The translations under genes and the position numbers were made by a program. From Camarhynchus parvulus (lineage: Eukaryota; Chordata; Aves; Passeriformes; Thraupidae), in NCBI RefSeq assembly GCF_901933205.1, contig NC_044581.1:13915501-13979500 (forward strand): a DNA stretch of 64,000 nucleotides. Reading direction: 5' to 3'. Position 1 is the first letter of the stretch, and each line of letters opens with the position of its first letter. The notes beneath the pieces were generated by a model. The model was not told where the DNA came from. It did not search any database and saw only the letters and a list, made by a program, of their open reading frames with translations. Below, in pieces: positions 48,701-61,600 of the stretch.

Positions 48701-51700
48701 TTCCTCTCCTCAACACTGTCTTCTCTTTCTCTGCTTTACAGCCGTAGTGTGAAGAAGGCTTTCAGTGCCCTGGTGCCCCAGGAGGCAGCAGGGTGCCCTG
48801 TGCCCCTCCTCTGACCCCTCAGTGGGGGCTGAAGCTGCACAGGGACCTGGCTTGGGGGGCTCAGCCTGGCCGGAGAAAAAATCAGCGGTGCCCGATCCCT
48901 GTGACACAATCCTGGTGTGTACCCATGAAAACTCATGTGGATGCTACTTGATAATTTCAAATTAAATTTTAAAATAATTCTTTGAAGCCCCTGCACAGCA
49001 GGGTGAAGCTGATGAGCTCCATGCAAACAAAACCCAGCATCACTGTTCCGTGTTTGGTCCCTGGGTGAGGTATTTGCTGCTGGGCTCTTTCTAGAACGTG
49101 AAACAAAACTTGATGAAAAATAATTTTGCATTTTCAGAGGGATGCTTCTTGGTCTGGTTAGGGCATGAATAATTATGTTTTCTGAAAGAAATACCAGCAG
49201 GCAATGCAGCTGGTTGTGAGCAAGGTCTGGTTTGTGCATAGGAGCCTGCACTGGGAGATGTGTTCTTTCTTTGGGCCTGCTCTTACAGCCTGGCACTATT
49301 CTATTTCTCAAGGCCAAAGAAAGAACTTCAAGAAAAATCCTGATAAAGTGTTTTGTTTGGCTTTTTATTTAGAAAATACTATTTCTCTGATATCAAAATG
49401 ATCTGGAAAAAAGGTAACTTGGAATTGTTTTTTTTAAATAACTTCTGGGAACTTTGATGAGCTCTATTCTTGATGTGTAATTTTAAAATCTTACTAAATA
49501 TGCTGTGGCATAATTTACAATGTAAAGGTGGAGGGAAGCAACATCAAAATTAAGTATTTGAAGAGTTTTTTTATTTTATGAAGAAAAGAATTATTTTATG
49601 ACGAAGACTGGGGCAATTTTGACTGCAGTGACTGTGAATTGGCTGTTTGGGATTCAGACCAAGACAAACAGCAGGATTCTGGTCTGTTCAGGGGTTTCCT
49701 TGGAAGAATCTCAGGGGATCCAGCCTGTGAGTTTGGCCTGAGCTTTTGACACAGCCATGGATTCCCCCTGTGGCTCAGCACCATGGCCAGCTACTCAAGT
49801 GTGGAATTAGGAAGTCATTGTAGATTGCAGACTTTGTTTAGGAAAACTTCAAGTGCGCTGATGAAATTTGATTGGGAGATGGAGTAATTAAGAAAATTTA
49901 TCTATTTTCTAGTTTTTCAGAGACTCAAGTGACAAAGCTTTTAGTGTACTCAGACATTACTTTGAAATGCTGACATTGCCAATCTCACTTGGCTGCCTTT
50001 AAAATGACTTTACTTTCCATTACTGGATTTATGAAAATGTTCTAACACATGCATCTAGCAGGTCTTGAGTTCTAAGCAACTCGCAGGGAAATAGGATATC
50101 TCTGGGCTCAGATAAAGCCACAATCTTATTAGAGTTGTCTAGAAATAGCTTATCTGCTATTCTTAGCTACTAGCTGCAGACAATGTAAAAATAATTGTCC
50201 TGCTGTTGAAGGTGTCCATGATCTAATTAGCTGTTGTAATTTTTAGGGATGTCATATCTGTATTAATACAAGATTATATTCTATAAAGACTACTTTTTCA
50301 GAAAGAAAAATGATCTATAGTGTGTTTGACAAATTTCCCCTCTGTGTCTTTAGTTGCTGTTGTAATTCATGTGGGAGAAATCCTGGCAAACAGAGAGGGA
50401 AAAGCTACCCACAAAGTGCTATGCAAAGATTTTGATCACTCTCAGAAGGTACTAGATAACAAAAAAGATTGTTTAGGATAAAAATGAAGTGAAACAAAAC
50501 CCCACAGTGCTTAAAGAAACATGAGGCTGCATCTCCTCATTGTGCTCTTGTTCCTCCTTGTGGGGTGGCACAGATTCTTCTTAAGACCTGCATGGGTTCT
50601 GCTCAAGCCTTACACATTTGTAGTGATGTTATCATGGTCCTGGGGCATCAGGGGGGTCATGTGGCACCTCCAAGGTCTCACCACATTTGGCCTGAGCTTA
50701 GATGGTTGGATTTTTTATTAACTGTTGTTGCTTGACTTATTTAAATTGTAGTTCAAAGCCCAGTAAACATGAACTTTCTGTGAAACTGTAAGAAATACAT
50801 ACCTGGTGTGCTGCCTATTGACCTTGACATGGAGGGAAAATAGTAAAACTTTGTCTTCTGTTCATGCTGGGTTTTTCTGCAGAGTCTGTTACTGCAGGTG
50901 TGGCTGTTGTGGGTTCTGTGTTTCTGGACAGGTCATCATTTACACCCACCTGGGGAGATTTTCTTAGCCACCCTTCTTTTTTCAGTGAAATGAAATGTTT
51001 AATTCTGTGGTGTGCTTCAGTTTGGACTGCAGATAATTATTGCTTGAGATGGTTTGGTTGATACTGCTGCTATCTGATGCTGTGAGGACACTGCCCGTGC
51101 TTGTGAAAATACTAGCATCTCAGAAGTTGGTGCCTCTCTCTCTGTTACTAATAGCTGCCTGAGGAAAACAGCAGTTGTGTCCCTAACTGTAGATTAAAGT
51201 TTGTATCCAAAGGTCCAGCAGATGCACTGAAAGCTGCAGGTGTGCAGAGAAGTGGGTATAACTGAGCATGTGGTTTAGGCAGGGGGAAGAATAAAGCTGC
51301 ACATTTCTGGAGCTGCTCTAGAGCATTAGTTACTAATGCTTGACATTTTGTGCATTCTTAATGTCCATGCATACAAACTGCATTGGCATAGGGGTCACTC
51401 TGCCTTGTATTTATCTCATCAAAGTGTTTTAGAATTTAGTGGTTGATCCTTGACATTAAGGCAGTTTTTCCTCCCTACATGATTTTCCACATTCTCTAAA
51501 ACTCCAGATGATATTTTAGGATGGTTTTTTTAAACTATCCAAATCCTGTGCATGTGTCTGATTTGTTTCCTTTTGTTCACCTGACTTTGTATTTTAATTT
51601 GATAACAGCCCTCACTGAGCAGCACAGTTCTGTTTCCCAGCTGTGATCTCAGAGTTTGCAGTCTGCTTTACACAGCACAGAACAGCTCCCAAGTTTTTAT

Positions 51701-54455
51701 GTCTACAGTGCTTAAAGTAACAACAACAACAATAATAATAATTAAAAATATACAAGTGTGGGTTTATATATTGCAATCATACATGTGGGAAACTCCATAT
51801 CTGCTCAATGCACTTACTGGGAATAATCATAAGGGCTCCAGTCCTGACTGCAGAGTGTTTGTACCCATAAAAATAATTATTCCTATGAGTCATGCCACTT
51901 TCATCATTGATGCTAAACCATTCCAAGGTAGTTAATTAGGGAAAAAGGAGTTTGTTCTTGTATTCCCCACACACAAGAGTACCTTTCCAGACATATTTAT
52001 TTTCCTTTGTATTTAGAGGAAAAGCAGAATTGCTCAGGAAGCTGGGTACACATTAGATAATCTCAGGCTGATAGTTTCTTTCCAGCAGATTAGCACTGGA
52101 AAGAATAGATGTTGCAGTAAAGAAAGATGCCCCACTCCATGCAGTTTTGAATTGTATTCAGCTCCATAAAAATTAGGGAATTACTTCCATCCAGTTGTTT
52201 TTTTAGCAAGGGACCTTGAAAGTCATTGTCATTCAGTTTACAAACTCCAATGCCCTGGAGTATTGCAACATTTTGTTTTGCAGCATCTTTCCTGTTTTAG
52301 CAAACAGCAGATAATTTGGGCTAGTGCTGAATTTTGATTTCTTTTCTGGTCAGTGATAACTTGGTGGTGTCAAATGGTGTTATTGGGTTGCCCTGCACAG
52401 TGGGGGCCACCAAAGTCTGAAGGAAAACTTCAAGTTGTTTTGTCTCTTACCTGCCAGCTTGGAATTTTGTCCCCTATTCTTGTGAATGGCTTCAGCTGGG
52501 TGTGAAATCACTCTTCTCCTATTTAGGTCATGTTCCTCTTTTCTGTAAAAAAAGACATCTGGCAGATATTGGAACATTTATATTATTAAACTAGGATTAA
52601 CCTGAATAAACCATTTTTGTCATTGTGATTTACCACTGAGACTTCACCTGTTTTAGCATGTAAATTATGATGGCTGCTTCTGTACAGCCTTGTGTTTAAT
52701 TATTAACACAATTTGACTGTAACTGCTGTCTATAACCTGGAGTACCTGACCAGCGCTGCAGACTCCAGGGATGTGATGGACAGAAATCTTTGAAAATGTC
52801 TTGACTGCAAACACAGAGCTTTGGTTTCCTCCTGAGAAAGAGGAACAATCCTTTCTTTGGCAATTGTAGCACAGAATCTGTGATTTGTTATTATTTATGG
52901 AAGCAGGTAAGAGATTCCAGCCAGATACATTTTTATTGTGATCTTTTGTTGTTGTTTGAAATGTCTGTATCACACAAAGGATTGCCTTTGTAAACAGGAA
53001 AAAAACCCATTTCAAAGGTCTTTGTATGCTGAGAAAGTTCTGATATGAATTTTCTCCCAAGCAAACCCAAATGAAACTTGGGGTAAGGCATTTTCCATCT
53101 ATTGCTTCAGCTCAAAATTCGAAAATATTGATTTTTTAAATTATTATTATTGTATAGATTAAAATGAAACTACTCCTGAATTTAACCCTTTTTCCAGCTG
53201 TATCATCTGCAGCTCATGTATTAGAGCAGGAATGATTTCCTAATTTGAGCTCCAAGGAAAGTATGTATGCAAATGGTTTTATCAGTTTAATACACTGAAG
53301 GAAAATCTAGGATTATGGTCCTGTTTTCTCCTTGTAGCCATTGAGAATGGATATGTGGATGCTAAAGGAAGGAAATATTGCCTTCATGAATAAGAAAGGA
53401 TGGGACTAATCCTTCTGTTTCTTTGAGAATTAGTGTGGAAGGGTGAGATCTGGCGCTGTATCCCAAATGAAAAGGACATTTTCATTGTCCTGCCTCCATG
53501 CTTACCATGCTTAGGTGTAAAGACTTTCCTGGTCTTTTCCCAGATCCCTGAATGCAATCAAAGTATATCAGCAACTGAAACATGCATATTTTAGTTATTT
53601 GGACACTTGGGAGCACTTCTCAGCATTACTCACAGGAGTGCCTGCAGTCATGCTGTCCATCCATGCCATAAGTGTAATGTATATTTTTAAACTCAATTGC
53701 CAGGTCAGAAGAATCAGGGAATTGCTGTTTTAAACAACAAAACAAACCCCCCCCCTTATGTTGAAGGAAATATAGCACTTTAAAAATGTGAAAATAAGCA
53801 TCCTGCAGACTCTGGATATGAAATTGTTGTGAGCAGTTTATGAAAGCAGCGTTGTCACTGAAGAAGTAAAGCCTAATAATTTTTAATAGGCCTATAAATC
53901 TCTCTTATGAAATGCAGCTACTGTAAACACCTCTTCCATATTTCCCCAAGTGTTCATGCAGCGTTGTTAAGTGTGGATAAGGAGACAGGATTTTGCCACA
54001 TCTGACTCCTGCCCTCTGGAGGAGCTGCAAGCTCATTGGGGTGGAGGGAGAGAGTGCAGAGTGGTGGACAGGGCAGGGGAAGAAAAGTAACCTCCCAAAT
54101 GGAACTAGAAGATGGATATTTTAATGAAAACTATAGGGAGTCATGCAGTTATGTGTGCTAGTTTGTGACTCCACTTGAAGACCTGGGAGAGCTGAGGGCA
54201 GGAGGGACAGATGTGCCATCAAATCTCTGCTGGTTTCTTGAGGGATTCTGAAACCAGGTTTTCTCTGAGCAGACCCTGCCCCTACCTCCTGAATGTTTAA
54301 AGAACCCAAATAATGAACAAGGGACGGGCACATGGAAAAGCTCTTCTGATTCCTCAGCTGTCTCCTCAATAGAAGGCAGTTGTTGCTGGGAGAAGGACGT
54401 GTCTGTGCCAGCACTGGGAGGGACATTCCCTCCCTTCCAAAGGGAGGTGGAAGTG
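45745..54455. other. 3' UTR and/or intergenic stretch without a further gene
   Basis: The first 1.3 kb may be the 3' UTR of the plus-strand gene. Beyond that I see AT-rich DNA with a GC-rich patch at 48550-48900. A strong acceptor-like tract at about 48740 leads into only 23 open codons, and another at 49918 leads into about 26. A 49-nt segment near 49372-49413 is bounded by acceptor- and donor-like sites but has no context. A 193-codon minus-strand frame at 48736-49317 lacks domain or splice support. A C9 run lies at 53747-53755. Confidence 0.5.
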
Positions 54456-54457
54456 CC

Positions 54458-55038
54458 GAGGCCGCAGGGCTGTGCTGAGCCCTGCCAAGGCTGTGCTGAG
54501 GCTGCAGGGCTGTGCTGAGGCTGCAGCGCTGTGCTGAGGCTGCAGGGCTGTGCTGAGGCTGCAGGGCTGTGCTGAGCCCTGCCAAGGCTGTGCTGAGCCC
54601 TGCCAAGGCTGTGCTGAGCCCTGCCAAGGCTGTGCTGAGCCCTGCCAAGGCTGTGCTGAGCCCTGCCAAGGCTGTGCTGAGCCCTGCCAAGGCTGTGCTG
54701 AGCCCTGCCAAGGCTGTGCTGAGCCCTGCCAAGGCTGTGCTGAGCCCTGCCAAGGCTGTGCTGAGGCTGCAGGGCTGTGCTGAGCCCTGCCAAGGCTGTG
54801 CTGAGCCCTGCCAAGGCTGTGCTGAGGCCGCAGGGCTGTGCTGAGGCCGCAGGGCTGTGCTGAGCCCTGCCAAGGCTGTGCTGAGGCCGCAGGGCTGTGC
54901 TGAGCCCTGCCAAGGCTGTGCTGAGGCCGCAGGGCTGTGCTGAGCCCTGCCAAGGCTGTGCTGAGGCCGCAGGGCTGTGCTGAGCCCTGCCAAGGCTGTG
55001 CTGAGGCCGCAGGGCTGTGCTGAGCCCTGCCAAGGCTG
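54458..55038. repeat. GC-rich minisatellite with 21-bp and 19-bp units and a 40-bp higher-order repeat
   Basis: All units share the core GGCTGTGCTGAG. The 21-bp form continues CCCTGCCAA and the 19-bp form continues GCYGCAG. Reading 5' to 3': mostly 19-bp units (with one 21-bp unit) at 54458-54570; nine consecutive 21-bp units at about 54572-54762; a short mixed zone; then strict alternation of 19- and 21-bp units (period 40, about five rounds) from about 54838 to 55038. I count about 17 units of 21 bp in all. All three minus-strand frames are open through the array, giving overlapping frames of 268-339 codons rich in Ala, Gln, Ser, Leu and His. This is repeat translation, not a gene: there is no frame preference and the flanks do not look coding. 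Confidence 0.95.
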
Positions 55039-55039
55039 C

Positions 55040-57120
55040 TCTCCCTCCCTGTGCCAGGCTGGAGAAGAGAGGCCCAGGGATGATATGGTGCTTCCAGCTG
55101 GTCTGACAGGGGTGCACAGGTGCTGCAGTTGCTGTAACACTGAGATTTGGCAGGAGATACAAATTGAGACAACGTGGATTAGGTAGATTGGTAAACCCAG
55201 GCTAAGTTTTTTATATATGACTTGATCCTGAGAAAGAATCTGATTAAATTAGAGGTGCAGCACAACAGTAACATTCCTCCATGCATTCCTCTCCTGCTGC
55301 TCAGCATGAGTCCAGCTGAGTCTTGCAGGAATTCCTGCTGAGCCTGTGACAGAAATGCTGCCAAACACAAGGCTGAATCAGAATCCTTTCCTTCCACAGA
55401 GATCAAATAGCTCTGATGTTTTGGGAACTGGGAATTTCTAGTTTCTGTTTTGGGAACCAGGGTTGAGTAACATTGCTGCTGCTCTTTATTTTGTACTGTC
55501 CTGTTGGTCTGCCTTTCCCTGTCCAAAGGATTCTGGTATTTGTTGGATGTGTTGTGATGCTGCTCTTACGTGGTGTAGAGTAAGGGATGTGAAAATGAAG
55601 ATTTCTGGGGAAGTCTCATGGAATTTGAGTTTCAGAAAACTCTGCAATGAAGTATATAACAGATGTGTAGCAGTGCTGTACTAGGAGACTTTGTGTGAAA
55701 GCCTTGTAGCTTAGGGGAAGATTCTGGGTCCAGACCAAAATTCTCAACTTCCTTTTAATGAGAAAATTTGCAGCCTAATTCTCTACTGTGATTCCCCTTT
55801 AGGCTTATATTGGTGGATGTAATAATCTTGGTTCACTAAAGGCATGAGTTGCATAAAATATGACAGCCCTCAGCCCTAGCAGGATGCTTTGTCTCCCAGG
55901 GATGAAGGTTCTGAATACTTTCAGGTAATGATCAAATGGATATACCTGTCACAAGTGAGTCACTTTTCTTTATGCCTGCAGAAAGAGTTAGTGCATGTTT
56001 CAATGCCTGGTTTACTCTGGTGCTATTTATATTTCAAGGTCTTGGTGCTGGATAGAAAACAAGGAACAAAACTGCTTAAATAACAAATTTCTAGTTTGGG
56101 TTAGTATTTTAAAAAAATCTATAAAAATGGTAAACTAGGCCTCACAAACCTGAGTGCAAATCCTATATCTTGGGATTATTTTTATTATATTTTAAATATG
56201 AAACTATGGAAAAAATTACTCAAGATGCCATATTGCTCTGTACAAAGCATGCACAGAATCATTTCAACTGCTGTTTAAATATAGTTGTCCCTTATGTGAA
56301 GAACAGAAATAAACCAGATAATTTGACCACACAAATAATGTGGCTTGAGAAAGATATTGAAAGAATAGCATTGAGCAGGGATACAGCTCTGGAACTGCAG
56401 ACTAAGGTACTGCCTTGGAAAAGTTGCTTGATGGAAGTACAAGACCTTGGCACCCTTTTGTGCCTGAGGGTCTCGGTGAACGTCCTTGGCATTGGGTGAA
56501 TTCCACTCTTGGGGGCTTAGCAGAGCCTGGATCTCTTTGTACAGAGCATGGCCATCATTTTAATGTTCCTTTAAAGAGATTCTGAACTGAGGACTAAGAG
56601 TATCTATCACTTTGTGAGTACCTGTAAACAACCTCCTGATTTGCGTTAAGATAAAGCTGTAGAGCAGCGCTGTGTTATGCTGTGCTGTGGCTTTCTGGTG
56701 GAGTGGCTGCCAAACCAGTTAATCACATCTGCTGGATGAGACCCAGCTGTGAAAGGTGAAGATTTGCCCAATTTTTCCTAAATGAGCTTTAGGCTTTTCT
56801 TGCCAGATCTATTTTGTGGCGAGAGCTGTGAATTGATGGTGGTGGTGGTGTGTGGACTCTGCAGACCCACACCGGAGAAAGATGACATCAACTGTACAAA
56901 CATGTTTTATTTGCTTTCCAACCAACACATAATGCTGCTTTTGGAAGGAAACCCAAATAATGGAGGGCAAAATCTGAGTGTCTTCAATGTTAACAGATTG
57001 TTTTTCAGACAATAAATGATCTAAGGTGAAGCCTGGGTAAACATATAAAAATAACAAATTGTTTAAGCTGTTATTTCTTGGCAAAAAAAAATACAGGAAG
57101 ATTCCGGCTTTTTATATCTA
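55040..57120. other. Non-coding stretch with one ambiguous coding-like spot
   Basis: A fragment at about 55050-55090 (CAGGCTGGAGAAGAGAGGCC) faintly resembles a CR1 segment. At 56200-56410 on the plus strand, two different frames look protein-like in succession and a weak donor-like AAG/GTACTG follows. I cannot assign it to a gene. The rest is AT-rich without features. Confidence 0.45.
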
Positions 57121-57150
57121 TGTGTGTGTGTGTGTATATATATATATAAT
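57121..57150. repeat. TG/TA microsatellite
   Basis: About seven TG units run directly into about seven TA units. It is a shorter relative of the compound microsatellite at 15.8 kb, without the CA arm, so there is no palindrome. Confidence 0.95.
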
Positions 57151-57787
57151 CTTAATAATGGAATTAGTCTACTCTAATACTCTCCACATCCTGACATGCT
57201 ACAGCAGTCTGAGAAAAATGATGCAAATCATTTTACTTTTGCTAACAGGAGTGAAACTCTGGCCCTAGCCTCAGGCAGTGATATTTTTTCCCCCAAGAGC
57301 TTTGTATTTCTGAAGGCTGCATTGCTGACTATTTAAAATTAAATGCTACATCTTGAAGCTTTTAAGGATTTATCCTGAAATGGGCTTTAAAAAACATACT
57401 CGAAATTAAAAAAGTTGTATGATTAAACCCAGCTTAGCAAAAGAGGTAATGAAGCTCTAAACAACAACAACAACAAAAGTCTTCAATTCTCTTGAAAATG
57501 TATTTAATCTTTTCCACATTTTTAGTCACTTTGCTTAACTCACCACCAAGATTATTTCTCTCTCATTCAGTGTGAATTTTACATTACGCTCAGCTATTTG
57601 CTGTTGTAGTTTTGGTTGGCCTTGGGGACACAGTAAAAGCATCGCATGTATCCGCTGAGAAACGAGCCACATCTACATCACATTAGCCAAGAGACAGGCT
57701 TTTGTAAATTAAATAAATGCGAAGGGAAAGGAATCTCAGCCCAGAGGTCCGAGAAGGTTCTGAATCTAAAGGAAAGAATCTCGGGCT

Positions 57788-57848
57788 GTTTTGGTGCCCG
57801 CGGATGCAGGCAGGGGGAGCCTGAGCGCCGCGGAGCCGCCCCGGGCAC
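57788..57848. promoter_or_regulatory. Small CpG-dense GC-rich patch
   Basis: About 60 bp with roughly eight CpGs (CCCGCGG, GCGCCGCGG, AGCCGCCCC, CCCGGG), unlike the CpG-poor GC islands elsewhere in the window. It lies directly against the polypyrimidine array. CpG retention can mark an unmethylated promoter or origin, but no first exon was identified. A GC-rich repeat fragment is an alternative. Confidence 0.4.
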
Positions 57849-57943
57849 CTTTCCCTTTCCCTTTCCCTTTCCCTTTCCCTTTCCCTTTCCCTTTCCCTTT
57901 CCCTTTCCCTTTCCCTTTTCCCTTTTCCCTTTTCCCTTTTCCC

Positions 57944-57977
<34 letters not shown>

Positions 57978-57986
57978 CTTTCCCTT
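57848..57986. repeat. CCCTTT-type polypyrimidine array (GGGAAA on minus)
   Basis: A 139-bp array in three zones: about ten to eleven CCCTTT hexamers, then about five CCCTTTT heptamers, then four CCATTTT heptamers, ending CCCTTTCCCTT. Positions 57848-57949 contain no purine at all. On the minus strand the regular GGG runs with AAA loops fit the G-quadruplex consensus many times over, and the near mirror symmetry permits triplex (H-DNA). Reading frames here (Phe/Pro on plus, Gly/Lys or Arg/Glu on minus) are translated repeat. Confidence 0.95.
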
Positions 57987-58329
57987 GGGGAGCAGGGCTG
58001 CTCAGCAGGGACAGCGCTGTCCTTGCTCCTCCTGCCCCTATGGCTTCTGTCCCTTACAAGCTGTACGAGTGTCAGAAAGCTGCCAGTCCTTGGAGGTCAT
58101 GGGGATGTAAAAACCTTTAAATCACTCTTTGGTGTTATCTTGTAATTTTTGTCTCTTGTTGCTCCTCCCTATATGTTTTAATATAAGGCCAGGACAGGTA
58201 AATATCTTGCTGCCTCTGCTGACTTTAGTTGGGAAGTAATGTCTTTTGTTGCACCCTGGTGAAGCCATTGGGGGCCTGTGGGTGTGACCATGCTGGCATT
58301 TCACCCCACTAGACTGTACTGGAAGCTGT

Positions 58330-58600
58330 TTTACTTGCTCCTTGGCCAGCAGAGCTCGGGTTTCCCCCTTCCAGCAGAGGATTCAGTGGTGCTACTGAGG
58401 CAATACAGAATTCTGTGGGGAATGTCGTGGCAGAGTTCCCGTGAGCAGAACCCGAGTGCTCCTGAGCTGCTCCTGGGGACAACGTGGCTTTTCCTGCCGC
58501 TGCTCCTCCCTGCATGGCACTGCTGGGACACTGCCCTGCCACAGCTCCCTGCCACCACCCACAGGGACTAGGACACCATGAGGGATCCCAGCACACAGGT
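58330..58600. other. GC-rich island, no gene called
   Basis: A GC-rich patch with open frames on both strands (97 codons plus, 115 codons minus) and no splice pair or domain. An AATAAA occurs downstream at about 58662, but I cannot connect it to an exon. Confidence 0.45.
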
Positions 58601-58679
58601 GGTGGTAGTCTCTGGCTGAGACTCTCGCGGTTTGGCTTCTGTCTGATTTTCCCCATGGTTTAATAAAGTCTGGATTTTC

Positions 58680-61600
58680 TAAGGGGAAAAGCAGCTATTC
58701 TGAATCCACAACTGTGAACAGTTGATAATTGTGCTGTTTGATAACATCACACATTTGCCACAGTCAGCCCAAAGACAGGACCCCCCAAGTTTCAAACAAA
58801 TTGTGCTTGGGATGCACACGTGGGGTGGGAGGCTTCTCTGGGTTTCCCTCTGCTGATGTGTGTTTGCAAGAGACAACAGCACAAAACTGGTGAGCTGGAG
58901 ACACAGTGACAGAGCAAGTGTGGGGACCATGAGCCCCAGGAGGGGAATAAATACTTGGGTGGGAAACTAGGAATGCCTTGGGGAAGGATGTGGGCTTCAG
59001 AGGTGGGACAGGGCATTTACTGTTAATGATGGAAGTATTTGGCAACATAGCAGCTCCTCTTCCAAGTGGAAGCAGACCCTGAATTTCTTTCTCCCCAGTG
59101 GGCCAAAAGGCACAATGCAAGTGAAACTTCTTTCAGGAACTTTGGCTAAGATCACAATTGCCAGGCTTCTTTATCATAATAATTTATGCTGCAATGTAAT
59201 TCCTAAAGTAACAATAATAACTCAGATGGTGACAGACTCTTAATTAAAATTTACTATAGAAGACTTCAGCTTTTAGCTGCTTCACTCTTCCTATTGTCAA
59301 TGCATATTGAGTGCAACAGTTTGGTGAGATGGAGTTAGAACAGCCTGGTGGCAGCTCCAAGAGCTGAGCACATCCTGGATCTCTCCAGGTACGTGCACAG
59401 AGCTAACCAGGGAAGCAGCATTTCTGTCAAGGTTTGACCTTGATTTTACTAATTTAAAGATATTTGCAAACTATGGGGACGGGTTGATAAAGAAAACTCG
59501 TAGTAAGGAAATGTGTGATCTACATCCTGGAAGATTGACTTTAGACCAGTACTGAAAATAATTGAGGAACAGTGAGCAGAAGGGGAAACTGGCAAGTGTG
59601 AAAAACTTGTGTTGGACTGGAGCTGGCCCTTAGCCAAAGCCACAGTAGTAACCAGCAAAATTCAGCTCTAGCCTTACTTCTGGAAGGGGTGTAAATTCCC
59701 ACATTTAGTTGGAAGCAGGGTTTCACTGGGAGGGTGCGGAACAGGAACATGACTCTAAATGTTTACCTACCTCTTCCTACTGCAGAGCATTTTGTTCCTT
59801 TCTAGGTCACAGTGCAAAAAAGGACAAAATTGATGATTAGCCTGACTCCCATGGCACTTCCCATTGGCCCTGTGTAAATCAGGGATTGGAACAGTCACAT
59901 GAACAATTCCAGCCCACTGACACAGCAAGTTCCTTGTGTTTTATTTTACTCTGGAATTTGTTTCAGGCACAAGTAGACTGATAAGCAGATGATGGCAAAT
60001 AATTGAGTTAATCCAAGGAAGCTCCAGGGCTACATCTATTGCAGTAGGTGTAAGAACAATCCATGCAATTTCCCGCCTGTGTCAGGGTGGATTATCTAAT
60101 TATTTCAACTTTCAGAGGCATCCATTTGCTTATGACCCCCTAGGTGGGATTTCTTGTTGTGGGCCTCACTCTCACTAATTTCTTAAACTGAGACCTGAAG
60201 AAATATAGCCCAAAGTGTTATATGAGAATATACACCATTAGTAGTAGATAGGAATCAGTTTCAACTGATGAAAATATTGAATAAAAGAGATGCTTTATTA
60301 AGCATGTAAAAATATAGACATTGCTATAATCCAAGTGTGGACATGAAAGATGACCACTGTAGCCTTGTCTTCAATTCATCATAATGATATTCTTATATAT
60401 AAATAAATATAAATCTTATTTACTCTTTTCTAGATGAGTCAGCCTAGGTAAAAATAAAAGTTAAACAAGTTGGAAAGGAAGAATCCTTTTATTTCTCTAT
60501 TTCCCTTTCTAGGAAAAGTTTCAATAGATACTTTAAGTAGGAAATTTGAAGAGCAGAATCTCTTCTGGGGCTAGAGATCCATCAGGAACTTTAATAATTA
60601 CCATATTTGAGGTTTCCTCCATACAGGAAAAATCCTTTTCATCACTCTGGTATCAGGCACATATTGATCATTATTATAGAAAAGATAACAGGAAAATGTA
60701 AATCAAGTTCCTTGTTCTTTAAAGGTATCCGGAGGATCTCTAACTCTCCCCTCTCTATGTGAGTCCACATTTATACATATAATTTGAATTCACTTAGGAT
60801 TTAGAAAAAACTATTTTCAAGTACCTTTTTTTCTGTGAAATAACAATTCAAATTTTTCCCAAACCTCTACTGTAGTAAGTAAGAAGGACGATGTTACATG
60901 CAGTACAGATTCAAATATCTTTGCAGCCTTTCTGGTACTCAATGTGTTTTCCTCAGGTACCTGTGCTGTAACAGAGAAGCAAGTCTAGCTGTGTAAGGCC
61001 TTTTCTGTAATTTAGGCTGGTGTGAAGTGTTTCTAGGTAACTTTTAGCTCACTGATATGGAAACAGGCAAAATTCTTTCTCGAGCTGACATCAAAGCTAA
61101 CAGTAGATCAAAAATGTTTAATGAAAAAACTCTTAGGTAAGCCATTAAAAATGCAACAAAGTGGTCAGTGTCTGGCAAAGTTAAAGCATGGATAATAACA
61201 TTCATATGCTAATGCAGAGCTGTTTACATGAGGGAAATATAAGCCTATCAAATTGTCTGAAATTGCCATTAAAGCTCATGAATCCTTTTCTGAGATGAGA
61301 GGCATTCCTATTTGAATGTAGATAAATATTCATGGGAGGCTTTCATTTGAAGGGAGAAACTTTCTATTAATAAAATTATATCTGGTTTAGATATAACAGG
61401 CTGTTACTTGCGTGTTACAATAAAGGTGGTTTGCACAGCATGAAAAAGTGAATATTCATAGATGTCTTTAAAGTTTCTCAGTACAGTATCACCTAAAAAA
61501 TTGTTGTCTCTTGGGGTTTTTTGGTAGTGTTTTTGTTTCTTTATTTGTTCCTTTGTTTTTAAATAAGATCGTGGGTATTCTACTAAGGTTCTTTTTTGTC

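Noticed and set aside
48736..49317. A 193-codon minus-strand open frame
   Set aside because: It overlaps a GC-rich patch and continues into AT-rich sequence without coding character; no splice signals or motif and no support from neighbours.
55050..55090. A second CR1 fragment next to the minisatellite
   Set aside because: Only about 20 bp resemble CR1 and the neighbouring words do not follow.
54121..55162. Three overlapping minus-strand reading frames of 268-339 codons
   Set aside because: They are the translation of a 21/19-bp minisatellite in all three frames; there is no frame preference, domain or splice context.
57646..58120. Phe/Pro-rich and Gly/Lys-rich frames of 91-154 codons
   Set aside because: They are translations of the CCCTTT array on either strand.
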